Positions 42,212 through 52,428 of a stretch of 64,000 nt of DNA are shown here, in pieces; position 1 is the stretch's first letter, and every line of letters begins with the position of its first letter. The DNA is from Arsukibacterium tuosuense. GTDB lineage: Bacteria > Pseudomonadota > Gammaproteobacteria > Enterobacterales > Alteromonadaceae. The DNA lies in NCBI RefSeq assembly GCF_900215315.1, contig NZ_OBEB01000002.1:124001-188000 (forward strand). Direction: 5' to 3'. The translations under genes and the position numbers were made by a program. Below the pieces are notes generated by a model. The model was not told the DNA's origin and searched no databases. It saw nothing but the letters and a program-made list of their open reading frames with translations.

Positions 42212-44527
42212 TCAGGCTCCTGTTGTGCATTGCAGCGGCGCAGCAACACTAAGTTGCAGCGGCTGGCCGGCGTGATGCAGGGTTAGTGGTTCGCCAGAGA
42301 TTAACTGATAACACGCCTGTTGTTTGCTTAGACTGACTTTTAACACCCGGCCCTGATAACACAGCCGGAACTCCAGTTCGGGTAACCCGTGCGGCAAACG
42401 CGGCTGAAAATACAAGCCGTCATTACGCACTCTTAAGCCGGCAAAGCCCATTACCAGCGACAACCAGCTACCGGCCATGCAGGCAATATGCACCCCCACA
42501 TCGGTATTACCATGGTGGTTATCTAAATCCATCCGCGCTGAATCGCCAAAAAAGGCATGGGCCTGCTCGATGCTGCCGCTTTCAGCAAAGGCAATACTGT
42601 GAATACAACCCGATAAGCTGGAGTCGTGGGTGGTCAGCGGTTCGTAATAGGCCAAGTCGCGCGCTTTCTGCGCCGGGCTTACCCGGTTATCCAGCAGCAC
42701 ATTAGCCAGCACGGTATCGGCTTGCTTTAACACCTGATGGCGGTATATCACCAGCGGGTGATAGTGCAGCAACAGCGGGTACTTGTCGCTTGGGGTATTG
42801 GCAAAATCCCAGGGTTTTTTAGTTAAGAAGCTGTCGTCCTGTGCCTGTACGGCCAGTTGCTCGTCATACGGTAGATACATGTTTTCAGCGGCGCGTTGCC
42901 AGTTGGCCAGCTCACTATCGCTGACCCCAAGCTTTAAGGCTAACTCAGGAAACTTAGCAAAAATCTGCAGGCTGAATTCCAGTTGCAGCTGCACCATGGC
43001 ATTGGTGTAGAAATTATTATTCACAATAGCGGTGTATTCATCCGGCCCGGTTACCTGGTGAATTTCAAAACGGTTGCCGTGGCGCGGATTAAAAAAGCCC
43101 AGCTCCAGCCAGAGCCGGCTGGTCTCGAGCAGCATTTCAGCGCCCATCTCGCGGATAAAATCATTATCGGCGGTAGCCAGATAATAGCTGCGAATGGCAT
43201 AGGCGATAGCTGCGTTGATGTGATACTGCGCCGTGCCGGCCGGGAAATAGGCCGAGCACTCTTCGCCGCCGATAGTGCGCCACGGATACAAAGCACCACG
43301 GCTATGGGACATTTGCCGGGCCCGCGTTCGTGCCGCGTCAAGCTGACTGTAACGATGGCTCAGTAACTGGCGGGCGGTTTCGGGTTGGGTCAGGCTCAGT
43401 ACCGGCACCACGTATATTTCAGTATCCCAGAAATAATGGCCATCGTAGCCCGGGCCAGTTAAGCCCTTAGCGCCGATATTGCTTGTGCCATTGCGGCCGG
43501 CGGCTTGGGCCAGGCTGAATAAATTAAAGCGGATCCCTTGTTGTAGCGCCGTGTCGCCACCAATTTTCACATCGGCCTGCTGCCAGAACTGCGACCAGTA
43601 TTGCTGATGCGCAGCCAAATGGCTGGCAAAGCTCTGCGCAGAAGCTTGCTGTAACAAGGTGTTGGCCTGCTGCTGCAGCTTACTAACGTCGCCTTGCTCA
43701 TTGCTGTGGCAATACACTACCAGTTTATGCAATGTTAACGGCTCGCCTTCTGTCAGGCTTAGCTGAAACTGCTGACTGATACAGTGTTCGTTTTGGTGAT
43801 TTGCCGCCCATTTGGCCGCAGCGGGTAGCTGATGGCTGATGGCTGCCGCGACAGTGCTGCCGCTGCCATGGGCTTGATGCAGCATCATCGCTTGCTCGCT
43901 GTCACAACTCTGTTGCAGCAAACGCAGGCTGTCGGCTATCGACATTATGCCGACCCGCGGGTCATCCTTCTTCTGAAAACCGGGATAGCCGGCATCCAGT
44001 AAGCTATCAAGCTGAATATCGCCACTGAAGTTAAGGGCGGTAATAGTCAATTCAATTGCCAGTAAATGCGGATTGGCCTGGGAAATAAAACGCCGGCTAT
44101 GCAGTTGCAGCCGTTTGCCACTCTGGCCTTGCCACTGCCATTGTCGTTCAAGTACCCCGGTTTTCAAATCCAGCTGACGGCTATGGCTACTGGCGCCACT
44201 AATGGTAACGGTTTCGCCATCGACGGTCAGTTGCATTACTTTGCCATTGGCAACCTGCAGCATTTTATGATTATTGCGAGCAAAGCCATAGGCGCTTTCG
44301 CCATAGGTTATCGGTTCGCTGCTGTATACGCCGTTTAAGTAGGTACCTTCGCAGTGGTTTACTCCTGCGGGCAGCGCTTCGTCAAAGCTGCCGCGGCTGC
44401 CAATATAGCCATTGCCCAAACTCAGCAGGGTTTCTTTTAACATATGCAGCTCAGGTCGGTAGCTGTCGTCAGCCAGTTGCCAGGGCGCGACTCCCAACGC
44501 TTTGGTGATATCTGCTTGCATTGTCAT
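42212..44527 (-). CDS. GH65 disaccharide phosphorylase (maltose/kojibiose/trehalose type)
   Basis: 771 residues from ATG at 44527, with AAGGA seven bases upstream; the longer open frame to 44659 crosses the operator and is rejected. Family GH65: LSLGNGYIGSRGSFDEAL near the N-terminus, catalytic region with KGLTGPGYDGHYFWDTEIY and the general-acid Glu in VTGPDEYTAIVNNNFYTNAM, and the C-terminal beta sandwich. GH65 enzymes phosphorolyse alpha-linked glucose disaccharides to beta-glucose 1-phosphate plus glucose. Maltose is the commonest substrate, but trehalose, nigerose and kojibiose cannot be excluded by reading alone. Confidence 0.9.
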   Translation of the reverse strand: MTMQADITKALGVAPWQLADDSYRPELHMLKETLLSLGNGYIGSRGSFDEALPAGVNHCEGTYLNGVYSSEPITYGESAYGFARNNHKMLQVANGKVMQLTVDGETVTISGASSHSRQLDLKTGVLERQWQWQGQSGKRLQLHSRRFISQANPHLLAIELTITALNFSGDIQLDSLLDAGYPGFQKKDDPRVGIMSIADSLRLLQQSCDSEQAMMLHQAHGSGSTVAAAISHQLPAAAKWAANHQNEHCISQQFQLSLTEGEPLTLHKLVVYCHSNEQGDVSKLQQQANTLLQQASAQSFASHLAAHQQYWSQFWQQADVKIGGDTALQQGIRFNLFSLAQAAGRNGTSNIGAKGLTGPGYDGHYFWDTEIYVVPVLSLTQPETARQLLSHRYSQLDAARTRARQMSHSRGALYPWRTIGGEECSAYFPAGTAQYHINAAIAYAIRSYYLATADNDFIREMGAEMLLETSRLWLELGFFNPRHGNRFEIHQVTGPDEYTAIVNNNFYTNAMVQLQLEFSLQIFAKFPELALKLGVSDSELANWQRAAENMYLPYDEQLAVQAQDDSFLTKKPWDFANTPSDKYPLLLHYHPLVIYRHQVLKQADTVLANVLLDNRVSPAQKARDLAYYEPLTTHDSSLSGCIHSIAFAESGSIEQAHAFFGDSARMDLDNHHGNTDVGVHIACMAGSWLSLVMGFAGLRVRNDGLYFQPRLPHGLPELEFRLCYQGRVLKVSLSKQQACYQLISGEPLTLHHAGQPLQLSVAAPLQCTTGA

Positions 44528-44585
44528 CAGTATTTCCTTGTAGCAACTTGCGATACTGGCACTATACACGGTTTTAAATTGCTTT

Positions 44586-44599
44586 TGCAATCGATTGCA
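44586..44599. promoter_or_regulatory. LacI-family operator 3
   Basis: TGCAATCGATTGCA, identical to operator 1, with flanking T/A making a 16-bp palindrome. It overlaps a plausible plus-strand -35 (TTGCAA 44595-44600) with TATAGT 18 bases on. It sits between the divergent phosphorylase and transporter genes and can control both. Confidence 0.78.
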
Positions 44600-44689
44600 A
44601 TTGACAATTAAAACATTGTATAGTCGTTGGCAACAGGGTAAAAAACCAACAACTGCCACCAGGCAGGGCCTGAAAAAGAGTATAACAAT

Positions 44690-45916
44690 ATGGCAACGCT
44701 CAGAATAAAACTGGCTTTACTGCTTACCTACTTTGTTTTTGCAATTTTGCTGAACAGTGTCGGCACCGTGATCCTGCAGGTGATCCACACCTATCAGATC
44801 ACTAAAGAAGCAGCCAGTGTGCTGGAAGGCTTTAAAGATATCCCGATTGCCATAGTGTCATTTTTAATTGCCGCCTGGCTGCCACGGTTGGGTTATAAAA
44901 ATGCCATGCTGATTGGCGTTAGTCTGGTTACTCTGGCGTGTCTGGCGATGCCCCTGTTGCCGTCGTTTTTAACGACCAAGTTATTGTTTTTGACCGTTGG
45001 CGCCAGTTTCGCACTGATTAAGGTATCAGTGTATGCCAGTATTGGTGTGGTTACCCGCACCAATGCCGAGCACGCGTCGTTACTGAATTTTATCGAAGGC
45101 TTTTTTATGCTGGGCGTGCTCAGTGGCTACTGGGTGTTTGCTGCCTTTATGGACCCAACCGCACCGCAATCCGCCGACTGGCTGCAGGTATACTGGTGGC
45201 TGGCCGGCTTATCGGCACTGAACCTGTTGTTGTTGCTCAGCACCCGTTTTCCAGCACTCGACCTGCCGAAAGTCAGTCATGCCGCCCAGGATTTTCTGGC
45301 GATGATTAAACTGGTGTACCGGCCGCTGGTATTTGTGTTTGTGGTTTCAGCCTTTTTATATGTATTAATTGAGCAGGGCATTGGCAGCTGGTTGCCGACG
45401 TTTAACAACGAAGTACTTAGCCTGCCCAATCAGCTGAGCGTGCAGTTAACCAGTATCTTTGCTGCCAGTCTGGCACTGGGCCGGCTGGCGGCGGGTGTGG
45501 TGCTGAAACATTTAAGCTGGTACTGGCTGCTGAATATTTGTCTGGCGTGCATGGCAGCGTTAATTTTGCTGACGTTGCCGTTAACTAATAATGTGCAAGT
45601 GGCCGCGGATGTCAGTTTGCTTAATGCGCCACTGGCCGCCTATTTATTCCCGTTAATAGGCTTATTTATGGCGCCGATATATCCGGTGATTAACTCGGTG
45701 ATCTTAAGTGCCCTGCCGAAAGTGCAGCATGCGCCGATGACCGGTTTAATTGTGGTGTTTTCTGCACTTGGTGGCACTACCGGCTCGATTGTAACCGGCT
45801 ATACCTTTGCCAGTTTCAGCGGCCAGACTGCGTTTTATTTGTCCTTGCTGCCGCTCAGCCTGTTGTTATTGTCCGTTGCTCTGCTACGCCGGCAAAGCAA
45901 GTTGGTTGCAGGGTAA
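44690..45916 (+). CDS. Sugar MFS transporter (FHS/FucP-like)
   Basis: 408 residues with twelve hydrophobic helices. First helices LALLLTYFVFAILLNSVGTVILQV and IPIAIVSFLIAAWLPRLGYKNAMLIG, and the later LYVLIEQGIGSWLPTFNNEVL, place it with the fucose/glucose-galactose:proton group of the major facilitator superfamily. It would take the disaccharide or glucose across the inner membrane. Divergent from the GH65 gene with a shared operator; completes the outer membrane receptor, transporter, phosphorylase, mutase set. Confidence 0.85.
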   Translation: MATLRIKLALLLTYFVFAILLNSVGTVILQVIHTYQITKEAASVLEGFKDIPIAIVSFLIAAWLPRLGYKNAMLIGVSLVTLACLAMPLLPSFLTTKLLFLTVGASFALIKVSVYASIGVVTRTNAEHASLLNFIEGFFMLGVLSGYWVFAAFMDPTAPQSADWLQVYWWLAGLSALNLLLLLSTRFPALDLPKVSHAAQDFLAMIKLVYRPLVFVFVVSAFLYVLIEQGIGSWLPTFNNEVLSLPNQLSVQLTSIFAASLALGRLAAGVVLKHLSWYWLLNICLACMAALILLTLPLTNNVQVAADVSLLNAPLAAYLFPLIGLFMAPIYPVINSVILSALPKVQHAPMTGLIVVFSALGGTTGSIVTGYTFASFSGQTAFYLSLLPLSLLLLSVALLRRQSKLVAG

Positions 45917-46042
45917 TTAGTTCGCTTTTCTGTGCAGCTAACACAATATCGTTTGATGCGATGCAATAGCCGGTAAATCCACTTAAAGCGGGCGGGTTCT
46001 GTGCTACACTTGCGCGCTTATTTCGGCTGTTAATCAAAATTA

Positions 46043-47407
46043 ATGGATCAACTGAACGCTATTGAAAAACGGGCAGCACTGGCGCTGGCGCTGGTGTTCT
46101 TAACCCGGATGCTGGGCCTGTTTATGTTGCTGCCGGTATTTGCACTGTACGGCACTGAACTTATTGGCTACTCACCGCTGTGGATAGGCCTGGCCATTGG
46201 CGCCTATGGCCTGACTCAGGCCATTTTGCAAATTCCGTTTGGCTGGCTGTCTGACCGGATTGGCCGGCATAAAGTGATGCTGCTGGGCCTGGCGTTATTT
46301 GTGCTGGGCTCGGTAGTGGCGGCACTGGCTGACTCGGTGTACATGGTCACTTTCGGTCGTATTTTGCAGGGCGCCGGTGCTATTGCCGGCGCGGTGCTGG
46401 CGCTGGCCGCCGATTTAACCCGCGATGAGCAGCGCCCGAAAGTGATGGCTATTATTGGCGCCAGTATTGGCTTGTCGTTTGCGCTGGCGATGGTCGCCGG
46501 GCCACTGCTGGCTAAATGGGCTGGTTTAAGTGGCGTGTTCTGGTTTACCGCTGTGTTGGCTTGCTGCGCGATGCTGATCGTGGCGCTGCTGGTACCGAAA
46601 AGCGTCAGTAAAGCACCGGCAGCAGAAACGCTGGCCGTACCCGCTACTTTGCTCAATATTGTCAGACACCGCCAGTTATTGCAGCTCGATATTGGCGTTT
46701 TACTGCTACATTTAATGCTGACTGCCATGTTTGTTGCCCTGCCGTTGTTGCTTAGCCAGTATCAACTGGCAGCCGATCAACATTGGCTGGTGTATTTGCC
46801 GGTGCTGCTTGGCTCTTTTGTGCTAATGGTGCCAATGATGATCATCGCTATGCGCCGGCAGCAGGAAAAAGGTTATTTTCTGGTAGCGATCAGCTTGCTG
46901 ATTATTGCTATGTTACTGGCTTTTATTGCCACTGACTTATGGTGGTTAATTGCCGCTCTGCTAATATTTTTTACCGGTTTTAATTTTTTAGAGGCCAGTT
47001 TGCCGGCAATGGTGTCGCGGGTTGCACCGGCCGGACAGCGCGGCAGCGCCATGGGCATCTACTCCAGCAGCCAGTTTTTCGGGGCTTTCGCCGGCGGCCT
47101 GATTGGCGGTCTGATCGCGCAGCACTTTAGTTATGGATTGGTGTTTGCCGTTTTAGCCGGTATTGGTTTAATATGGCTGCTTATTGCCCGGACGATGCAG
47201 GTGCCTGCCCGGGCCCAGCGTTTGTCGCTGGCGGTGCAGGTCAATTCAGAGCAAGAGGCCAGCGTAATGGCCGGTCGCTTAGCTGAGCTTAGCGGCGTGC
47301 AGGAAGTCACTATTTTACTGGCCGAACAACGCTGTTATTTAAAAGTCAGTTCGCAGCAATTTGACCTGGCACAGGCCCGGACATTGGTTGGTACAAGCCA
47401 ACCCTAA
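46043..47407 (+). CDS. MFS transporter with C-terminal YAM domain (YajR-like)
   Basis: 454 residues, the same length as E. coli YajR. Twelve helices with the DHA1 motif A GWLSDRIGRHKVMLLGL and motif C ALAMVAGPLLAKWAGL. After helix 12 a soluble ~65-residue ferredoxin-like domain (LSLAVQVNSEQEASVMAGRLAELSGVQEVTILLAEQRCYLKVS) matches the YAM domain of YajR. Presumed proton-driven efflux pump. It precedes ssb by 18 bases, the MFS-ssb arrangement usually found divergent from uvrA. Confidence 0.88.
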   Translation: MDQLNAIEKRAALALALVFLTRMLGLFMLLPVFALYGTELIGYSPLWIGLAIGAYGLTQAILQIPFGWLSDRIGRHKVMLLGLALFVLGSVVAALADSVYMVTFGRILQGAGAIAGAVLALAADLTRDEQRPKVMAIIGASIGLSFALAMVAGPLLAKWAGLSGVFWFTAVLACCAMLIVALLVPKSVSKAPAAETLAVPATLLNIVRHRQLLQLDIGVLLLHLMLTAMFVALPLLLSQYQLAADQHWLVYLPVLLGSFVLMVPMMIIAMRRQQEKGYFLVAISLLIIAMLLAFIATDLWWLIAALLIFFTGFNFLEASLPAMVSRVAPAGQRGSAMGIYSSSQFFGAFAGGLIGGLIAQHFSYGLVFAVLAGIGLIWLLIARTMQVPARAQRLSLAVQVNSEQEASVMAGRLAELSGVQEVTILLAEQRCYLKVSSQQFDLAQARTLVGTSQP

Positions 47408-47425
47408 TTTTTCAGGAGAAATCGC

Positions 47426-48028
47426 ATGGCGCGTGGAATTAATAAAGTTATCTTAATCGGCAATCTGGGCGCCGACCCGGAAGTGCGTTACATGCCACAG
47501 GGTGGCGCCGTCGCTAATATGACACTGGCCACCTCAGAAAGCTGGACCGACAAAAACACCAACGAGAAAAAAGAGCAGACTGAATGGCACCGGGTGGTAA
47601 TTTATCAGCGTCTGGCTGAAATTGCCGGTGAATATCTGCGTAAAGGCAGCAAGGTTTATATTGAAGGTAAACTGAAAACCCGCAAATGGACTGATAAAGA
47701 CGGCGTTGAGCGCTATACCACTGAAATCGTCGCCAACGAGCTGCAAATGCTGGATGGCCGGGGTGATGGTCAGCAGCAGGGCGGCGGCATGGGTGGCGGC
47801 CAGCAGGGCGGTTATCAGCGTCCGGCGCAACAGCAACCCGCTCAGCAAGGTGGCGGCTATCAACAACCACAGCAAGGTAGTGGCTATCAGCAGGCGCCTG
47901 CTCAGAACTCACCACAGCAAGGTGGCTATCAGAAACCTGCCCAACAGGGTGGCAATCAGCCAGCACAGGGGCAACAACGGCCGCCAATGGAACCACCTAT
48001 CGACTTTGACGACGATATCCCTTTTTGA
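47426..48028 (+). CDS. ssb: Single-stranded DNA-binding protein
   Basis: 200 residues. OB fold 1-115 ([62 protein letters not shown]), a Gly/Gln/Pro-rich linker of ~65 residues, and the conserved acidic tip IDFDDDIPF that recruits RecQ, RecO, PriA and others. It coats ssDNA in replication, repair and recombination. AGGAG precedes the ATG. No LexA box was seen in the 18-bp gap; transcription must come from within or before the MFS gene. A strong terminator follows. Confidence 0.97.
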   Translation: MARGINKVILIGNLGADPEVRYMPQGGAVANMTLATSESWTDKNTNEKKEQTEWHRVVIYQRLAEIAGEYLRKGSKVYIEGKLKTRKWTDKDGVERYTTEIVANELQMLDGRGDGQQQGGGMGGGQQGGYQRPAQQQPAQQGGGYQQPQQGSGYQQAPAQNSPQQGGYQKPAQQGGNQPAQGQQRPPMEPPIDFDDDIPF

Positions 48029-48046
48029 CATCGTTAAGATTGCCCC

Positions 48047-48070
48047 AAAAGCCTGACTAGTCAGGCTTTT
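48047..48070 (+). terminator. Terminator after ssb
   Basis: Perfect palindrome AAAAGCCTGACTAG / CTAGTCAGGCTTTT (the two halves share the central CTAG), followed by TTAC. Confidence 0.88.
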
Positions 48071-48083
48071 TACTTTAGGCTGG

Positions 48084-48134
48084 CGGTTCTCTACGCGGGT
48101 TCTCTAAACGGGTTCTCTAAACGGGTTTTCTAAG
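48084..48134 (+). repeat. Four tandem copies of a 13-bp unit
   Basis: Units CGGTTCTCTACG, CGGGTTCTCTAAA, CGGGTTCTCTAAA, CGGGTTTTCTAAG in direct succession between the ssb terminator and sbcD. The middle two are identical. It could be slippage-prone DNA or a binding array; it sits in the sbcD promoter region. Confidence 0.8.
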
Positions 48135-48148
48135 TGGATAGTGCTGAT

Positions 48149-49402
48149 ATGCGGATTCTCCACAGTTCCGACTGGCATCTTGGCCAGCATTTTATTGGTA
48201 AAAGCCGCGCTGCTGAGCATGCGGCTTTTTTGCGCTGGCTGGTGGCGCAGGTAAGCGAACTTAAGATTGATGCGTTAATTGTCGCTGGCGATATTTTTGA
48301 TACCGCCACCCCGCCCAGCTATGCCCGCGAGCTATACAATCAGTTTATTGTCGATTTACAACCAACGGGTTGCCAATTAGTGATGTTGGGCGGTAACCAT
48401 GACTCGCCGGCGGTACTGGCCGAAAGCAAACAGCTGCTGGCAAAACTGCATACCACCGTAATACCCGCCATTCCGGCTAACTTAGCTGAGCAGTTATTAG
48501 TATTGACTGACCAGCATAGCGCCCCGGCCTGTTTGCTGGCGGCGGTACCGTTTTTACGATCGCGTGATTTACTGCAAAGCCAGGCCGGCCAAAGCGGCCA
48601 GCAAAAGCAACAGGACCTGCAACAGGCCATCGCCAGCCACTACCAGCAGTTATTTGAACTGGCCCGGCAGTATAACGAGCAACATCAGCTGCAGTTACCA
48701 ATCATCATGACCGGTCATTTAACCACTGTCGGCGTCAGTCAGTCAGAGTCGGTACGCGATATTTATATCGGTAGTTTAGAGGCTTTTTCGGCAAGTAAAT
48801 TTCCGCCGGCCGATTACATTGCGCTGGGCCATATTCATCAGGCGCAACAGCTGAACAGCAGCACCGACATCCGCTACAGCGGCTCACCCATTCCGCTGAG
48901 CTTTGATGAAGCCCGCCAGCAAAAGCAGCTGTGGTTGCTTGAATTTAATGGCAACGACAAAGCCGTCAGTAGCATTGCCGTGCCATGCTTTCAGCCATTG
49001 GCCAGCATTAAAACCGATTTAGCCAGTTTGCCGGCGATGCTTAAGCCGCTGCTGGACACCTTAGCCGATGAGGCCAGCTTATGGCTTGAAGTGGTAATAA
49101 ACAGCAGCGATGGCTATTTAAGCGACTTGCAGCCCCGGGTAGAAAAATTGCTCAGTGAGCTGCCGGTAGAACTGCTGAGGCTGCGCCGCGAACGTACCAG
49201 CAGCGGCAGCAGCCTGCAGCAACTGGAGCAAACCAGCCTGGCTGAACTGTCTCCGGCTGATGTCTGGCAGGCCCGGCTCGCCGATGAAGAGCTAACGGCT
49301 GAGCAGCAACAGCAGCTGACGGAGCTGCATCAGCTGGTATTGGCTAAAGTGTGGGATACAACGCAGCGCGCGGGGCAAGGCAACAAGGATGATAACGGAT
49401 GA
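48149..49402 (+). CDS. sbcD: SbcCD exonuclease subunit D
   Basis: 417 residues from ATG 48149 ([15 protein letters not shown]); a GTG at 48134 would add MDSAD. Mre11-type metallophosphoesterase: DWHLGQ, GDIFDT, GGNHDSP, GHLT, and LGHIHQAQ motifs supply the Mn ligands. With SbcC it opens hairpins and protein-blocked ends. The sbcC ATG overlaps the stop by 4 bp. Confidence 0.95.
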   Translation: MRILHSSDWHLGQHFIGKSRAAEHAAFLRWLVAQVSELKIDALIVAGDIFDTATPPSYARELYNQFIVDLQPTGCQLVMLGGNHDSPAVLAESKQLLAKLHTTVIPAIPANLAEQLLVLTDQHSAPACLLAAVPFLRSRDLLQSQAGQSGQQKQQDLQQAIASHYQQLFELARQYNEQHQLQLPIIMTGHLTTVGVSQSESVRDIYIGSLEAFSASKFPPADYIALGHIHQAQQLNSSTDIRYSGSPIPLSFDEARQQKQLWLLEFNGNDKAVSSIAVPCFQPLASIKTDLASLPAMLKPLLDTLADEASLWLEVVINSSDGYLSDLQPRVEKLLSELPVELLRLRRERTSSGSSLQQLEQTSLAELSPADVWQARLADEELTAEQQQQLTELHQLVLAKVWDTTQRAGQGNKDDNG

Positions 49403-52400
49403 AAATCCTGGCGGTGCGGCTGCAAAACCTGAATTCGTTACGCGGCGAATGGACCATCGATTTTCGGCTGCCGCCTTTTGACAGTGCCAGTTTATTCGCC
49501 ATCGTCGGCCCGACCGGTGCCGGGAAAACCACTATTCTCGATGCCATTTGTCTGGCGCTGTATCATCAGACACCACGCTTAAAAACCTCGCCTACCAGCA
49601 ACGAACTGATGAGCCGGCATAGCAGTGAGTGTCTGGCTGAGGTTGAATTTGAAGTGGCGGGTCAGGGCTACCGGGCGTTCTGGAGCCAGCGCCGCGCCCG
49701 CGGTCAGGCTGATGGCAACTTGCAGGCAGCAAAAGTAGAACTGGCCCGGTTGGATGGCACTATTCTGGCCGAAAAAACCAATGAAAAACTGAAGCTGGTT
49801 ACCGAGCTGACCGGGCTGGATTTTGCACGCTTTACCAAATCAATGCTGTTGGCTCAGGGTAGCTTCGCCGCTTTTTTAAATGCAGATGCCAATGAGCGCG
49901 CTGAATTACTGGAAGAGCTGACCGGGACCGACATTTATGGCCGGATTTCAGAACAAGTGTTCAGCGATGCCCGCGAGCACAAAAGTGCACTGGAACTGCT
50001 GCAAGCGAAAGCCTCGGCGACAGAGCTACTTTCTGCTGAGCAACAGCAAGCGTTAGCGGCAGAACTTGCGGCGGCGCAGGCAAAATTGAGTGAACAACAA
50101 CAGGCGGTCAACCAGCAGCGGCAACTACTGCAGTGGCGTCAGCAAGTTACCGCAGCGGAGCAGGCCCTGGCACAAAGCCGGCAGGAGGCCGCAGAGCTCA
50201 AAGCCGAGCAGGCCAGGCAACAGCCAAAGCTTGTCCGGCTCAGCAACCATCAGCCGGCCAGTAAACTGGCACCGCTTTATCAATCATTGCAGCAGGCGGC
50301 GCAGCGGCTGCAAGATTTGCAGGCTAACCAGCAACAGCTGCAGCAAAATGTAGCATCTGGTCACACTGAGCAAGCCACACTGTTATGGCAGGGCTGGCAA
50401 TTGCTACTGGCAGAACAGCAAAGTGCAGAACAACAACAGCAAAAACTCAGCCAGCAGCAGCAAGACCTGCAACAACAACAACGCCAGCTGGCAGCAACAC
50501 TGCAACAGCAAACTGATGCTCACACTCTTCTTAAACAGCAATTGGCCAGGCTGGGGCAAGGCGGTGATGCGGCAACATTGCGCCAGCAGCAACAACAACA
50601 GCGTGAACGTCTGTATCAGCTGCAACAAGCACAACGGCTGCTGGCGCAGCAGCAAAAATGGCAGCAACAACTGACAGAACTACAACAGCAACTTAGTGAC
50701 AAGCAACAACAGCTGGCGCCGCTTGCTGAGCAGCTGACCATGTTACGCAGCCGCTTTAAAAGCCTGAGCGAACAAATCACCGATAAAAAGCAGCTTCTGG
50801 CGCAACAGCAATTGATTATGCAGTTATCGGAGCACAGAGCGAACTTGCAGCCGGAGCAGCCTTGTCCGCTCTGTGGCAGCACGGAGCACCCTGCAGTTAG
50901 TGAGTATCAGCAGCTGGATGGGTCGGCCACCGCTAAACAACTGGCCGAAAAAGAAGCAGCGCTGAGTAAGGTGCAAACTGAGGGTGAAACGGCACGGACC
51001 CGTCAGGCAGAGCTGAATACTGCAATGGTGCAGTTACAACGGCAGGCCACGCAACAACAGGCTGAGTTGGAAGAGTTGCAACACCAGTTACAACCGCTGC
51101 TGCTGGACCTGGTTGCTGCGGCAATGCCTGCAGACAACGCCAACCTTACCCGGACACTTAATGAGCACTATGACCAGCTACAGCAACAACTGACCGCCAA
51201 CGCGCAACAGCTAACCCAACTGGAGCAGCAGCAACAACAGTTACAGCAACTGGTATCAGAGCAGCAGCAAACAGAGCGCCGGCAAACTGATGTTGCGCAT
51301 CAGCTGGCCTTGCTGGCCCAGCAACAACAAAACCTGGCTCAGCAGCAACAGACACGAAGCAACGAGCTGGCAAGCTGGAAAGCGCAATGGCAGGCTCTGC
51401 AACACGCCGAGCCAAAAGTAACGTCTCCGTGCCGTGATCTGGCTGATCTGAAAAGCCAGTTGCAACAGCTGCAACAACAATTGCAGCAGTTGGCAGGACA
51501 GCAGCAACAGTTACAACAGCAGTTGCAACAGGCCACGGCCGGGCAGCAACAAGCCACACAGCAATGGCAACAAGCCATTGCTGCCAGTAATTTTAACGAT
51601 GAGGCAGCTTTTCTGGCAGCATTGTTAAGTGATGCCGAGCTGAGTGAACTTTCAGCATTGCAGCAACACCTGCATCAAGCTGAGGTCGCAATCAATCGAC
51701 TATTAACGGATCGGCAGCAACGCGTCGACGAGCTAACCAGGCAACAGCTCAGCAGCGAATCACAAGCGCAATTGCAGCAACAGTTACAACAACTGGAACA
51801 ACAGGTCCAGCAGCTTACAGAGCAGCAGGGCCGGCTGCAGCATCAGCTAAGCAATGATCAGCAACGACGCACCGCTCAGCAGAGTTTACTGGCAGAGATT
51901 GCCAGTGCAGAGCAGCACCTGGCGATATGGCAGCGACTGAACAGCCTGATAGGATCGGCTGATGGCGCAAAGTACCGGCGTTTTGCTCAGGGCCTGACCC
52001 TGCAACAATTGGTGGTGCTGGCTAACCGTCAGCTGCAGTTGCTGCATAACCGTTACCAGCTGGCACGCCACCCGAGTGCAGAACTGGAGCTGCAGGTGTT
52101 GGACACCTGGCAAGCCGATGCAGCACGTGATACCAAAACCTTGTCGGGCGGTGAAAGCTTTCTGGTTAGCCTGGCGCTGGCGCTGGCGTTATCGGATTTA
52201 GTCAGCAGCAAGACCAGTATCGATTCGTTATTTCTGGATGAGGGGTTTGGTACTCTGGACGCTGATACGCTGGAAAGCGCATTGGCCGTGCTGGACCAGC
52301 TAAATGCCAGTGGCAAGATGATCGGTATTATCAGCCACGTGGAGGCGTTAAAGCAGCGGGTACCGGTACAAATAACACTGGAAAAGCAGCAGGGGTTGGG

Positions 52401-52428
52401 TTACAGCCAAATCCGGATCAGTCAGTAG
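49399..52428 (+). CDS. sbcC: SbcCD exonuclease subunit C
   Basis: 1009 residues. N-terminal ATPase half with Walker [16 protein letters not shown]; then two long coiled coils around the zinc hook CPLCGS (~residue 493); C-terminal half with signature [20 protein letters not shown] and Walker [13 protein letters not shown]. Rad50-type SMC-like ATPase. The coiled coils are extraordinarily rich in glutamine, with runs of Q and CAA/CAG codons from ~50,000 to 51,900, much more than in E. coli SbcC. The heptads remain intact. Convergent overlap of 11 bp with the GGDEF/EAL gene. Confidence 0.95.
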   Translation: MKILAVRLQNLNSLRGEWTIDFRLPPFDSASLFAIVGPTGAGKTTILDAICLALYHQTPRLKTSPTSNELMSRHSSECLAEVEFEVAGQGYRAFWSQRRARGQADGNLQAAKVELARLDGTILAEKTNEKLKLVTELTGLDFARFTKSMLLAQGSFAAFLNADANERAELLEELTGTDIYGRISEQVFSDAREHKSALELLQAKASATELLSAEQQQALAAELAAAQAKLSEQQQAVNQQRQLLQWRQQVTAAEQALAQSRQEAAELKAEQARQQPKLVRLSNHQPASKLAPLYQSLQQAAQRLQDLQANQQQLQQNVASGHTEQATLLWQGWQLLLAEQQSAEQQQQKLSQQQQDLQQQQRQLAATLQQQTDAHTLLKQQLARLGQGGDAATLRQQQQQQRERLYQLQQAQRLLAQQQKWQQQLTELQQQLSDKQQQLAPLAEQLTMLRSRFKSLSEQITDKKQLLAQQQLIMQLSEHRANLQPEQPCPLCGSTEHPAVSEYQQLDGSATAKQLAEKEAALSKVQTEGETARTRQAELNTAMVQLQRQATQQQAELEELQHQLQPLLLDLVAAAMPADNANLTRTLNEHYDQLQQQLTANAQQLTQLEQQQQQLQQLVSEQQQTERRQTDVAHQLALLAQQQQNLAQQQQTRSNELASWKAQWQALQHAEPKVTSPCRDLADLKSQLQQLQQQLQQLAGQQQQLQQQLQQATAGQQQATQQWQQAIAASNFNDEAAFLAALLSDAELSELSALQQHLHQAEVAINRLLTDRQQRVDELTRQQLSSESQAQLQQQLQQLEQQVQQLTEQQGRLQHQLSNDQQRRTAQQSLLAEIASAEQHLAIWQRLNSLIGSADGAKYRRFAQGLTLQQLVVLANRQLQLLHNRYQLARHPSAELELQVLDTWQADAARDTKTLSGGESFLVSLALALALSDLVSSKTSIDSLFLDEGFGTLDADTLESALAVLDQLNASGKMIGIISHVEALKQRVPVQITLEKQQGLGYSQIRISQ

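Noticed and set aside
44528..44659. N-terminal extension of the GH65 phosphorylase
   Set aside because: It would translate the LacI operator and promoter; the ATG at 44527 has a proper ribosome site and gives the family-typical N-terminus.
51158..51559. Long antisense frame (133 codons) inside sbcC
   Set aside because: It is the reverse reading of CAG/CAA-rich coiled-coil codons; similar false frames appear opposite the KfrA-like gene. No ribosome site and repetitive composition.
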